Shown here piece after piece: positions 51,885-59,923 of a DNA stretch of 64,000 bases; the first letter of the stretch is position 1, and each line of letters opens with the position of its first letter. The notes below the pieces were generated by a model that worked only from the letters and a program-made list of their open reading frames with translations, did no database searches and was not told where the DNA came from. The position numbers were made by a program, and so were the translations under genes. This DNA is from VAXT01 sp035318925 (GTDB lineage Bacteria > Actinomycetota > Thermoleophilia > Gaiellales > Gaiellaceae): the NCBI GenBank assembly GCA_035318925.1, contig DATHDS010000030.1, positions 62,001-126,000 of the forward strand. The letters are read 5' to 3'.

Positions 51885-51907
51885 GTCCCGGGCCCGTGGC
51901 CCGGGAC
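51885..51907 (+). terminator. Hairpin after peptidase E
   Basis: GTCCCGGGCC, loop CGT, GGCCCGGGAC: a perfect 10-base stem. On the plus strand it is followed by an A-run, not a T-run, so it may be a factor-dependent stop for the peptidase E transcript. Confidence 0.5.
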
Positions 51908-51908
51908 C

Positions 51909-51940
51909 AAAAAGAGTAGGGGCTGCCCGAAGACAGCCCC
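51909..51940 (-). terminator. Minus-strand intrinsic terminator
   Basis: On the minus strand: GGGGCTG, eight bases, CAGCCCC, then TACTC and TTTTT. It would end a transcript coming from 52130. No minus-strand gene lies close downstream, so it defines the 3' end of a separate small RNA or of the O-methyltransferase operon. Confidence 0.6.
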
Positions 51941-52065
51941 CAGTCCGGTGACCAACGTTGGATTAGTAGAGGCGCTTCCGGCCGGCTCGGATCCGAGCTG
52001 GCGGCGCGTAGCGCGAGCCCCCTACGTTGGCTAGACGATTCCCCGTAGGTCTCGGGGACGCGCCT

Positions 52066-52107
52066 CTACCCGCTGGTACCTCCACTGCCCGTACTGGAAT
52101 CTGTCAA
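52066..52107 (-). CDS. Candidate 13-residue leader peptide
   Basis: TTG at 52107, nine bases after a core GGAGG, opens MTDSSTGSGGTSG and a TAG. The stop codon lies inside the 5' arm of the long-range stem, so a ribosome reaching it would unfold the stem. A second frame from GTG 52117 gives a 28-residue basic peptide ending at 52031 but lacks ribosome-site spacing. Either may be fortuitous. Confidence 0.25.
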   Translation of the reverse strand: MTDSSTGSGGTSG

Positions 52108-52191
52108 GCCGGACCACCTCCTTTCCGCGGTTAGCCGAACTGTAGCCGTTCGGCGAGGACGTATGCCACCCTCGCCCTCGGACCTGCCGGA

Positions 52192-52218
52192 CATGTCCGG
52201 GGCCTGGCCCTGGACATG
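52192..52218 (-). terminator. Hairpin downstream of the O-methyltransferase
   Basis: CATGTCC/GGACATG enclosing GGGCC/GGCCC with a one-base loop, 11 bases after the stop. No T-run. It overlaps a perfect palindrome CCGGACATGTCCGG (52187-52200). Confidence 0.45.
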
Positions 52219-52228
52219 GTTCGTTGGG

Positions 52229-52825
52229 CTAGGTGAGGTCGGTGAGGACGACCGAGAGCTCGAGGCCTCGGTCGAGCGGAATCGTCACGCTCTCGAGGGT
52301 CGGGTCGGCCTGGCGTGCCTGGGAGTACGCACCGAGAGTCTCCTGGTGCGAGAGCACGTTGTCCGCCACGAAGAGCCCGCCGGGCTCGACCTTGTCTCGC
52401 GAGAGCCCGAAGAACCGCTCGTAGTCGTCCTTCTCCGCATCGATGAACACGATGTCGAACACGTCCTGGATCTCGGGGAGGCTCGCGAATGCGTCTCCCG
52501 GGATCAGCTCCACGGTGTCCTCGAGACCGGCCTCGGCGACGTTGCGCTCCCAGGCCTCGACCTTCAGCGGATCTGCTTCCAGCGACAGGACGCGACCGCC
52601 GAAGTGACGCACTCCCGCACCGAGCCAGATCGACGAGTAGCCCCGCGAGCCGCCGATCTCGAGCACCTCGCAATCCACCTGCGGAGCCGTGAGTGCAAAG
52701 AGGAACTGGCCGGTCGAGCGCGCCACCTGGCGGGCGCGCAGCTCGCGCGGGACGCCCTCTTCGCGCTCCTGCGCGTCCTCGGCTTCGAGCCGGGCTAGGA
52801 CTGCCCTGACCTTGTCGTCCAGCAT
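52229..52825 (-). CDS. O-methyltransferase, SAM-dependent
   Basis: 198 residues similar to the catechol-O-methyltransferase-like Methyltransf_3/24 group: VLEIGGSRGYSSIWLG (motif I), RVLSLEADPLKVE, FDIVFIDAEKDDYERFF and GGLFVADNVLSH. Metal-binding Asp and Asn are in place. The ATG shares a base with the Rieske gene stop (TGATG). Being at the end of a sufS-sufU-Rieske unit is unusual; its substrate is unknown. Confidence 0.85.
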   Translation of the reverse strand: MLDDKVRAVLARLEAEDAQEREEGVPRELRARQVARSTGQFLFALTAPQVDCEVLEIGGSRGYSSIWLGAGVRHFGGRVLSLEADPLKVEAWERNVAEAGLEDTVELIPGDAFASLPEIQDVFDIVFIDAEKDDYERFFGLSRDKVEPGGLFVADNVLSHQETLGAYSQARQADPTLESVTIPLDRGLELSVVLTDLT

Positions 52826-53139
52826 CAGCGGATATCGACCTTCACGACGCCCTCCTCCACCGTCACCGGAAACGTCTCGACCGGAAGAACCGCCGGCAGG
52901 GAGAGCGGCTTCCCCGTGCAGATCTCGATCCGCGCGCCGTGGCGCGGACAGACGGCGACGCCCTCCTCGGCATCGAAATCACCCTCGCACAGCGGCCCGT
53001 TGTCGTGCGAGCAGCGATCCTCGAGCGCGCAGAGCTTCCCGCCCAGGTTGTAGACCCCGACCGAGATCTCTCCGGCGGTAACGATCTTCACGGAGCCCGG
53101 CGGAAACTCCTCGAGCGGCGCGACGGTGACGAGCGCCAA
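52825..53139 (-). CDS. Rieske [2Fe-2S] ferredoxin-like protein
   Basis: 104 residues. The cluster ligands are CSH (in ALEDRCSHDNGPLCEG) and CPRH (in GVAVCPRHGARIE), the CxH...CxxH Rieske pattern. Resembles the ferredoxin subunit of non-haem oxygenases and the small Rieske genes placed inside actinobacterial suf operons. TTG start at 53139, four bases after the sufU stop. Soluble. Confidence 0.92.
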   Translation of the reverse strand: MALVTVAPLEEFPPGSVKIVTAGEISVGVYNLGGKLCALEDRCSHDNGPLCEGDFDAEEGVAVCPRHGARIEICTGKPLSLPAVLPVETFPVTVEEGVVKVDIR

Positions 53140-53143
53140 GGCG

Positions 53144-53572
53144 CTAGGAGATCTCGAGCTCGCTGGCGAGCCCCGCCCACTCCTCGGGCAACGCCGTTCC
53201 CTTCGCCCGGTGGAGCGCGACCTTCAGCACGCCGAGGCCGAGCAGCGCGCACTTGAGCCGAATCGGCGTCAGCGGAATCCCGATCTCCTCGAGCAGCTCC
53301 TCTTTCGGCAGCGCGGCGACCTCCGAGGCGGAGCGGCCCTTGACCAGCTCGGTCAGCATCGAGGTCGCCGCCTGGCTGATCGCGCAGCCGCGGCCCTCGA
53401 ACATGACCTCCTCGATCGTCTCCCCGTCCTTGCCGAGCGCGACCGAGATCGTCACCTCGTCGCCGCACAGCGGGTTCAACCCGTCAGCGCTCGCGTCCGG
53501 AGCCTCCATCACGCCGTGCCCGCGCGGGTTCTTGTAGTGGTCGAGGATGACCTCTCTGTAGAAGTCGCTCAC
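53144..53572 (-). CDS. sufU: SufU-type Fe-S scaffold / sulfur acceptor
   Basis: 142 residues with Cys at about 36 (NPLCGDE), 63 (GRGCAIS) and 108 (RLKCALLG), plus Asp 38: the zinc/sulfur-relay set of SufU. YREVILDHYKNPRGHG at the N-terminus is typical. SufU takes persulfide sulfur from SufS. It follows sufS by 24 bases. Confidence 0.95.
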   Translation of the reverse strand: MSDFYREVILDHYKNPRGHGVMEAPDASADGLNPLCGDEVTISVALGKDGETIEEVMFEGRGCAISQAATSMLTELVKGRSASEVAALPKEELLEEIGIPLTPIRLKCALLGLGVLKVALHRAKGTALPEEWAGLASELEIS

Positions 53573-53596
53573 AGCACTGAGGGTACCCGCTAGGGC

Positions 53597-54841
53597 TTAG
53601 GCAAAGACCTTGCGCGCTTTGTGCAAGCCGTCGACGAGCCGATCCACCTCTTCGGGCACTGTGTAGAGGTAGAAACTCGCCCGGTTCGTCGCCGCAACGC
53701 CGAGCTTCTGCATCAGCGGCTGGCAACAGTGGTGACCGGCGCGGATCGCCACGCCTTCCAGGTCGAGCACCTGAGCCACGTCGTGGGGATGGATGTCGCC
53801 GACGTTGAACGAGACGATGCCCGCGCGGCGCTCCGGCGGCGGCCCGTACAGCTTGATGCCCGGGATCTCGCCAAGCCGCTCGAGGGCGTAGACGGTGAGA
53901 TCGTGCTCGTGCCGCTCGATCGCCTCGAGCCCGAGCTCCGTCAGGTAGTCGACGGCCGCTCCGAACCCGACCGCCTCAGCGATCGGCTGCGTGCCGGCCT
54001 CGAACTTCGCGGGCACCTCGCCCCACGTGGTCTCCTCGAGCCGCACCGAGCGGATCATGTGCCCGCCGAGGTTGAACGGCTCCATCGCGTCGAGCAGCTC
54101 CCGTCGTCCCCAGAGAGCGCCGACGCTCGTCGGCCCGCACATCTTGTGCGACGAGAAGGCCAGGAAGTCGCAGCCGAGACCCTGCACGTCAATCGCGCGG
54201 TGCGGCGCCGCCTGGGCGGCATCGACCACCATGATCGCGCCGCGCTCGTGCGCCCAGGTCGCGAGCCGATCGAGTGGATTGACCGTTCCGAGCGAGTTGG
54301 AGACGAGATTCGCGGCCACGACGCGCAGGTTCCCAGCACCCGCCGCGCCGTCCAGGTCGCTGAGGTCGAGCTCTCCCTGATCGTCGAGCGGGATCATGCG
54401 GAAGTCCGCGCCGGCCCGCTTGGCGACGTATTGCCAGGGCACGAAGTTCGAGTGGTGCTCGAGCTCGGTCACGACCACGACGTCGCCCGGCCCGAGGTTG
54501 ACGAGCCCCCACGCGTAGGCAACGAGATTCAGGCCCTCGGTCGCGTTCCGCGTGAAGATCAGCTCCTTCGCCGAAGGCGCGTTCACGAACGTGGCGAGCT
54601 TCTGGCGCGCCCCCTCGTAGCCAGCGGTCGCGCGCTCGCTGAGCTCATAGACGCCGCGGTGCACGTTGGCGTAGGAGGTCTCGTAGAAAGTCCGCAGCGC
54701 GTCGAGCACCTGGCGGGGCTTCTGTGACGTGGCCGCCGAGTCGAGATATGCGAGCGGCTTGCCGTGGATCTCCTGCTCGAAGATCGGAAAGTCGGCGCGA
54801 ATCTTTCGCGCGTCGAGTTTCGGCGGGCTCGTCACGGCCAC
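53597..54841 (-). CDS. sufS: Cysteine desulfurase
   Basis: 414 residues, PLP enzyme supplying sulfur for Fe-S clusters. Landmarks: YLDSAATSQKPRQVLDAL, NVHRGVYELSERATAGYE, FTRNATEGLNLVAYAWG, VVDAAQAAPH, the PLP lysine in FLAFSSHKMCGPTSVG and the catalytic cysteine in IRAGHHCCQPLMQKLG. GTG start at 54841; a GTG six bases later is also possible. Divergent from the cytochrome c fusion gene. Confidence 0.96.
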   Translation of the reverse strand: MAVTSPPKLDARKIRADFPIFEQEIHGKPLAYLDSAATSQKPRQVLDALRTFYETSYANVHRGVYELSERATAGYEGARQKLATFVNAPSAKELIFTRNATEGLNLVAYAWGLVNLGPGDVVVVTELEHHSNFVPWQYVAKRAGADFRMIPLDDQGELDLSDLDGAAGAGNLRVVAANLVSNSLGTVNPLDRLATWAHERGAIMVVDAAQAAPHRAIDVQGLGCDFLAFSSHKMCGPTSVGALWGRRELLDAMEPFNLGGHMIRSVRLEETTWGEVPAKFEAGTQPIAEAVGFGAAVDYLTELGLEAIERHEHDLTVYALERLGEIPGIKLYGPPPERRAGIVSFNVGDIHPHDVAQVLDLEGVAIRAGHHCCQPLMQKLGVAATNRASFYLYTVPEEVDRLVDGLHKARKVFA

Positions 54842-54962
54842 GTGCCTATCGTACGTGCGGAGGCTCGAGCCCCTTCGTGTCCCTGACGAGATCGCGGTCT
54901 AAGGCACTCGAAACGGCGGTAGTGGTTTCACTCCGGCGGAGCTTTGCGCTTCAATGTGAGCG

Positions 54963-56357
54963 ATGCGCCGTATCGCCCCGTTTGCGCTTGCCCTCTTCTG
55001 TGTCGCGCTCCTTGCTTCGGGCTGCGGCAGCAAGAAGAGCGCCTCATCGCCCAAGGGCGTGCAGGGCAGCGGGTCGCCCGGCGCCAAGGTCTTTGCGGAC
55101 GCGGGCTGCGGCAGCTGCCACACGATGGCCACGGCCGGTGCGACCGGCAAGGTGGGGCCGAACCTCGACGAGCTGAGGCCGAACCAGCAGCGCGTCGAGC
55201 TCCAGGTGAAGAAGGGCGGCAACGGAATGCCGTCGTTCGCGAGCAAACTGAGCCCGAATGAAATCAAGGAGGTCGCAGGCTTCGTCGCCACCGCTGCCGG
55301 CGTGGGGCAGGCCGGGAAGATCTCCTTCGTCCCCGACGACAAGAAGGTCGACGACTGCGCGAGCGACCAGGCCTGCTACGAGCAGGCCTTCGGCAACCTG
55401 GCATACAACGACGGGCCGAAAGCGGCTCTGGACAAGCTCGCCGAGCTCTCGAACACGAATCCGCTCATCCGGGGCGGCTGTCACCCGATCGCCCACAAGA
55501 TCGGCGCGGGAGCCCTCCTGAAGTACAAGGGCGACGTGGGCGCCGCGTTCGCGGCAGGCAACGGCACGTGCGGCTCGGGGTACTACCACGGGCTGCTCCA
55601 GTGGAAGCTCGCCGGCGTCAGGGCCGACCAGGTCGCGAGCGTCGCTCGAACCGCGTGCAACGACCCGAAGATCAAGGCCAACGCGTTCAACTACTACCAG
55701 TGCGACCACGGGCTCGGACACGGGCTCATGCTCTACACCTCGTACGACCTTCCGGCAGCGCTCAACTACTGCCACCAGCTGATCACGCAGTTCGACCAGA
55801 TCGCGTGCAGCGGGGGCGTCTTCATGGAGAACCAGAGCTCCTCGTTCGGCCTGCACACGACCTGGCTGAGCACGAAGAACCTGCTCTACCCCTGTAACAG
55901 CAAGCAGGTCGAACGGCAGGACAAGCTCTACTGCTACCTCCTCGTCACCTCACACATCCTCCAGTACGTCGGCGGCGACTGGGTGAAGACGGCCGATTGG
56001 TGCAGGCGCAGCGAGCGCGGCTGGGTGCAGTACTGCTTCCAGTCCTACGGGCGGGACGTCGCCGGCGCGGCAGTGCGCAATCCGGCGCAGATGAAGAGCC
56101 TCTGCCACATGGCCGGCAGCGGGGAGAGGGAGTGCATCTACGGCGCGATCCGGGACGTGATGAACAACAACCCGCAGGACCCGCAGGGCGAGGCCTTCTG
56201 CAAGCTAGTGAACCCGAAGTTCAGGGCCTACTGCTTCTTTGGGATGGGAACGATCCTCGGCACCCAGCAGCCCGATTCCGCGAGCAAGAACCAGGCCTGC
56301 TCGCAGTGGGCCCAGGGCGAGGACCTGCGCCAGTGCCTGACCGGCGCCGGCGCCTAG
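54963..56357 (+). CDS. Cytochrome c lipoprotein fused to a Cys-rich domain of unknown function
   Basis: 464 residues. Lipobox LASGC (Cys 21). Residues about 35-115 are a class I cytochrome c: haem motif CGSCH (49-53), likely axial Met in GNGMPSF (Met 90). Residues about 129-464 form a new-looking domain with 18 cysteines and the motifs CHPIAHKIG (173), CGSGYYHG (203), CDHGLGHG (247) and CSGGVFMEN (282). The same domain, with 18 cysteines in matching order, forms the protein at 58564-59814. Extracytoplasmic, membrane-tethered. The stop overlaps the convergent GT39-like gene in a CTAG. Function of the domain unknown; electron transfer or metal binding is likely. Confidence 0.88.
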   Translation: MRRIAPFALALFCVALLASGCGSKKSASSPKGVQGSGSPGAKVFADAGCGSCHTMATAGATGKVGPNLDELRPNQQRVELQVKKGGNGMPSFASKLSPNEIKEVAGFVATAAGVGQAGKISFVPDDKKVDDCASDQACYEQAFGNLAYNDGPKAALDKLAELSNTNPLIRGGCHPIAHKIGAGALLKYKGDVGAAFAAGNGTCGSGYYHGLLQWKLAGVRADQVASVARTACNDPKIKANAFNYYQCDHGLGHGLMLYTSYDLPAALNYCHQLITQFDQIACSGGVFMENQSSSFGLHTTWLSTKNLLYPCNSKQVERQDKLYCYLLVTSHILQYVGGDWVKTADWCRRSERGWVQYCFQSYGRDVAGAAVRNPAQMKSLCHMAGSGERECIYGAIRDVMNNNPQDPQGEAFCKLVNPKFRAYCFFGMGTILGTQQPDSASKNQACSQWAQGEDLRQCLTGAGA

Positions 56358-58186
56358 GCCGGCGGGACCTCTAGCGCCACGCGGCTCCCGTCGGGGGTGA
56401 CGTTCTTGATACGTCCCGTCGGATACCGATCGGCGAGCTCCTGGGCATCGTTTTGCCAGAGGTCTCGCCTCATGATCAGCGCGAACGGCGGCGGGGCCTC
56501 GAAGCCCGCCAATTGCTCGGGCACGACGGGCGTTCCGATCTGCTTGTCATCCGCGAACAGCGTTATCCGGTCGACCTGATTTGGCACGGTCCCGTAGCTG
56601 TAGTAGTCCCACGATCCGCGCTCAGAGGTGACGAGGTAGAACTTCTTCCCCGGGGTGTCTCGGTGGGATGAGACGTACCGCCCGGTCGATCCGAGCGTCT
56701 CTCCGTCACGCCGCCCGGTCTGGATGAAGTCCCAGGCGATGGCCAGATTCCAACTGACGAGCGCGACGAGGGCTACGGCTGTCAGCAGTGCCGGCACGTG
56801 ACGGACCGAACGCCAGCGGCCAACCAGCCAGCGGACAGCTTCGGTGACCAGGTAGGCGACGAAGGGCAGCGTGATCAGGAGCCGCGTGTAGTTGGGCGCC
56901 TTGTTGATGAGAAATGCAAACGACAGCCAGAGGATGAGGAACCCGGAAACGGCCAGGAGCACGCCCTCATCGGCCCGGCGGCGAACCAGCTGAATCCCGA
57001 GCACGCCGACTCCGAGCCAGAGGAGGATGCCGGTCAAGGGGTCAACGAACCCATGACCGACGTTGAAGTAGATAAAGCCTTCGTCAGCGACCTTGTTGTT
57101 GAAGGTGCCCAATCCCCAGCGAATGTTCTTCTCGAAACCCTCCGCGACGCTGGACGCGTGCATCCAGTCCCTCTGCTTGATCCGGGCTTCCTCATAAATC
57201 ATCAACGTCTGGCGCTGCGGCTCGGCTTCACTCGGCCCCGCGACATGCGGGATCTTCGACTCGGCGATCATGATCGGGGTCGCCATCAGGACGAAGCCGG
57301 CGATTGCGATCGAGCCGGCAAGAAGCAGCTTGCGCACCGGGAAGGTCCGCCGCGAGAACACGCCTAGGGCCACAAGAAACGCAAGCCAGAGCGCAAGCGT
57401 CGCCCGAGCGGGGAAGTACACGTAGAAGCCCAGGCCGGCGACGACCCCGCCCAAGAACGTCGCGAGCGCATGGTTCCGGCGCAGGCCCCAGAGGAGCAGC
57501 GTCAGCGCGACGACCTCGACGAGCACCGCCGTGTTCTCGCGCATCGCGAGCCGGCTGATCATGAAGAACGAGTGGCTAACGCCGAAGATGCACGTGGCGA
57601 AGATCGCCCAGCCGCGCGGCAGCAGTTGCCGCATCAGCACGTACGAGGCCACGATCGTCAGCAGCCCGCAGACCGCGTGCAAGAGCCGCATGTGGTAGAG
57701 GTCGAAGCCGCCGAACCACTCTCCCAACTTCGCCCAGCCGAGGAAGAGGAGCGCGGGCCGGCTCGCGTAAATGCTCACCCCAAAGGGATCGACTCCAGGT
57801 GGAGGATGCGCGTAGCCCTTCGCGGAGTCGATGATCGCCACCTCGTCGCCGCTGACCTGTACCGGCCAGCGGTAGAGGCCCAGGAGGTACAGCGGCGCAA
57901 ACGCGACCACGAGCCCCAGCGGGGCGAGCACGTCACCTGTCGAGATCCGCGGCAGGAGTCGGTTTCTGCTCCAGAAGAAGACTGAGAGCCCCAGCAATCC
58001 AATCAGCCAGAGCAGGAGCATCGACCGGCTGTACCCGTTCGACCGGTACATCAGGAGCGACGCGAGGCCGGAGCAAGCGCCAATCGCAAAGACACCCCAG
58101 AACGGGCCGAGGCCGATGGCCAGCGCGCGCCCTCGCGCCAACAGGTCGCCTGTTCGGCCGTCAGTCAAGTCCGTCAGTTGCCGCAC
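56354..58186 (-). CDS. GT39-like glycosyltransferase, polytopic membrane protein
   Basis: 610 residues with about 12 TM helices. An early luminal loop holds VSGDEVAIIDSAKGY, matching the acidic D(D/E) motif of dolichyl/undecaprenyl-phosphate-using PMT/ArnT transferases, and RENTAVLVE follows. A soluble domain of about 110 residues ends the protein (FYLVTSERGSWDYYSYGTVP). It would move a sugar from a lipid carrier onto a protein or lipid outside the cell. The start is GTG at 58186. It lies between the two Cys-rich proteins, which could be its substrates; this is inference. Confidence 0.82.
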   Translation of the reverse strand: MRQLTDLTDGRTGDLLARGRALAIGLGPFWGVFAIGACSGLASLLMYRSNGYSRSMLLLWLIGLLGLSVFFWSRNRLLPRISTGDVLAPLGLVVAFAPLYLLGLYRWPVQVSGDEVAIIDSAKGYAHPPPGVDPFGVSIYASRPALLFLGWAKLGEWFGGFDLYHMRLLHAVCGLLTIVASYVLMRQLLPRGWAIFATCIFGVSHSFFMISRLAMRENTAVLVEVVALTLLLWGLRRNHALATFLGGVVAGLGFYVYFPARATLALWLAFLVALGVFSRRTFPVRKLLLAGSIAIAGFVLMATPIMIAESKIPHVAGPSEAEPQRQTLMIYEEARIKQRDWMHASSVAEGFEKNIRWGLGTFNNKVADEGFIYFNVGHGFVDPLTGILLWLGVGVLGIQLVRRRADEGVLLAVSGFLILWLSFAFLINKAPNYTRLLITLPFVAYLVTEAVRWLVGRWRSVRHVPALLTAVALVALVSWNLAIAWDFIQTGRRDGETLGSTGRYVSSHRDTPGKKFYLVTSERGSWDYYSYGTVPNQVDRITLFADDKQIGTPVVPEQLAGFEAPPPFALIMRRDLWQNDAQELADRYPTGRIKNVTPDGSRVALEVPPA

Positions 58187-58216
58187 CGCCGCTCTCCCCT
58201 CGGAGGGTAGCCCGCC

Positions 58217-58567
58217 CTACTGGACGACGATCGTGCCCTGGATGTCCGGCGTCAAGTGGTTGTGGTAGCCCCAGCTCCCCTTCTTCGTGAAGGTGAAGGA
58301 GTACGTGCCGCCGTCGAGGATCGGCTTTTTGGCGTCGAAGCCGAGGTAGAGCAGATGCGTCGGATGGACGTTCGACGCGGGCCAGAAGTCGTCACCGCTC
58401 TTGTTCTCGAACGTGACGGTGTCGCCCGCCTTGATCGTGAGCGTCGAGGGCTCGAACGCTGTGCCGGTGAACTTGACGACGTTGCCGCCGCCACCACCAC
58501 CGCCGCCGCCTCCGCACCCAGCGAACAGGAGGCCTGCGACGAGCAAGAGGGCGATGCGGGCGATCAC
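58217..58567 (-). CDS. Cupredoxin-like lipoprotein
   Basis: 116 residues. Signal with lipobox LFAGC (Cys 18), followed by ten glycines as a tether, then a cupredoxin fold (VVKFTGTAFEPSTLTIKAGD, TVTFENKSGDDFWPASN). Candidate copper ligands are His 68, His 71, His 102 and His 104 (WGYHNHLTPDIQG). The usual type 1 copper Cys and Met are absent (YHNHL in place of YCxxH), so it is not a standard blue-copper site. GTG start overlaps the stop of the Cys-rich gene upstream by four bases. Confidence 0.82.
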   Translation of the reverse strand: MIARIALLLVAGLLFAGCGGGGGGGGGGNVVKFTGTAFEPSTLTIKAGDTVTFENKSGDDFWPASNVHPTHLLYLGFDAKKPILDGGTYSFTFTKKGSWGYHNHLTPDIQGTIVVQ

Positions 58568-59814
58568 GTGAGGCCCGCCCCTTGGAGGCAGAAGCGCTGC
58601 TTCGAGCCGACGCCGGCGCAGCTGCGCCTGATCAGGGGCTGATCCTGCGTGCGCGCCCGGAGGTCGAGGCCGATCCGGAGGTAGCAGCTTTCCTGGCGGG
58701 CCTTGGGGATGGCTGAACAGAAGGCGTGCTCCCGCGTCACGTTCAGCTGGTCGAAGTTCGCAATGTTGTCCACAGCCGCGACCACACAGTCCTCCTGGCC
58801 TTTGGCCGGGAAGCGGCTGCAGAGAGCCGCCGCAACCTCAGCCTGGGGCTGCCCGCGCAGCTCAGGCGCGAGCGTGGCCTGCCAGACGGGGTTCGTGACC
58901 ATGAGACCGATCGACTGCATGCAGCTCGAGAGGTACTTGCCCTTCACCTTCAGGCAGTACCTGGTTCCCTTCGCGATGTCGTCGTGCGAGACCGTCATCA
59001 ACCAGCCGGAGTGGTTGATGTAGCACTCGTGCTTGTATTTGTCGGCGACCTTGTCGCACGGCGCGAGTGGGTCGGAGCGCTTGAAAACTCCCGGCAGAGC
59101 CCGCCCTCTCATGCCGGCATTGACGTTCTCCATGAAGACTCCCTGCCAGCAGCCGTCCCTCGCCGTCTCCTTCGGCATCGTGTTGCACGCCTTCAGCGAG
59201 TTCTGGACGTTGTAGGCCTCGGCCATCATGATCCCGTGGCCGACGCCGTGGTAGCACGAGAAGCCGGCCGTGAGGAAGTGGTTGGCGCCGTTCAGGGACT
59301 CGCAGATCGTCGTCGCAGCCTGCCTCGGCGTGTCCGTTCTCGCGAGCACGTACTCGAAGAACCCGTGGTCGCACCCGTAGTTGAAGGTGATCGGGCACAG
59401 GTCGAAGGCCTTGAAGTTCGAGCCATAGTCGTGGGCAGTCTCGCGGCCGACGGAGTGAGCCATGTCGTGATCGTTGACCGCCGGGTCGACTCGGTGGTCG
59501 GCTTGAAGCCGCGCCATGACACCGAGAGCCGCCTTCGGGCCGTAGTCGTCGGTGATCTTGACGAGGTACTTGCGGACGCACTCGCTGTCGGTCGGAGCGC
59601 AGCTGTAATCCTCCTGCTGGTAGACCGCGTCGATGCTCGAGAACGAGTGCGGCTGCGTGAAACTCGTGTCGATCTCTCCGCTCGCGGCACTGTTGCCGCC
59701 GCTGCCGCCCGCAGCCATCACGACCGCGCCGACGATGATCGCGCCGGCCACGACCACCCCGCCGACGATCAACGCGAGCAGGCGCCCGCGTGGTTGCTTT
59801 AAGTCGAGACCCAC
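58564..59814 (-). CDS. Membrane-anchored Cys-rich protein, paralogous to the cytochrome fusion
   Basis: 416 residues from GTG 59814 (TTG 59895 also open). One TM helix about 11-34, then an extracytoplasmic domain with 18 cysteines. Motifs: YGPKAALGVMARL (91), HDMAHSVG (116), CDHGFFEYVL (148), CYHGVGHGIM (187), CWQGVFMEN (222) and a CLQGAGLT end, all matching the domain in 54963-56357 in the same order; 17 of 18 cysteines appear equivalent. No haem motif here. Coupled to the cupredoxin gene. No known family was recognised. Confidence 0.85.
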   Translation of the reverse strand: MGLDLKQPRGRLLALIVGGVVVAGAIIVGAVVMAAGGSGGNSAASGEIDTSFTQPHSFSSIDAVYQQEDYSCAPTDSECVRKYLVKITDDYGPKAALGVMARLQADHRVDPAVNDHDMAHSVGRETAHDYGSNFKAFDLCPITFNYGCDHGFFEYVLARTDTPRQAATTICESLNGANHFLTAGFSCYHGVGHGIMMAEAYNVQNSLKACNTMPKETARDGCWQGVFMENVNAGMRGRALPGVFKRSDPLAPCDKVADKYKHECYINHSGWLMTVSHDDIAKGTRYCLKVKGKYLSSCMQSIGLMVTNPVWQATLAPELRGQPQAEVAAALCSRFPAKGQEDCVVAAVDNIANFDQLNVTREHAFCSAIPKARQESCYLRIGLDLRARTQDQPLIRRSCAGVGSKQRFCLQGAGLT

Positions 59815-59923
59815 TGCCTCTGAGAATAGCGGCGAAATTCGAAAAGCCCTAGTCAGTACCGCCGCAGCGCGAATCCTGAGTTGAACTTTCTCCAACCCGC
59901 GTTCACCTGCTGGTCGGCAGGAG

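Larger units (their letters stand above)
51909..52130 (-). ncRNA. Candidate structured small RNA or short-peptide mRNA
   Basis: Minus-strand segment bounded by a ribosome-site-like GGAAAGGAGGTGGTCC and a terminator. GTAGAGGCGC (52060-52069 in reverse) pairs perfectly with GCGCCTCTAC (51966-51975), enclosing further hairpins such as CCTACG/CGTAGG and GCTCGG/CCGAGC. No similarity to tmRNA, SRP RNA or RNase P RNA cores was seen. Transcription is assumed, not shown. Confidence 0.4.
51779..52228. other. 450-base gap between convergent genes
   Basis: Between peptidase E and the O-methyltransferase. No long ORF can be supported. It contains several strong hairpins, a minus-strand intrinsic terminator, a long-range 10-base pairing, a palindrome GCTCGGATCCGAGC (51988-52001 region) and an almost full-length Shine-Dalgarno on the minus strand (52111-52126). 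It probably encodes a small RNA or a very short peptide. Confidence 0.5.

Noticed and set aside
52090..52126. Resemblance of the plus strand to the 3' end of 16S rRNA
   Set aside because: Only the last 16 or so bases match well and no other 16S segment precedes them; it is better read as an extended Shine-Dalgarno on the minus strand.
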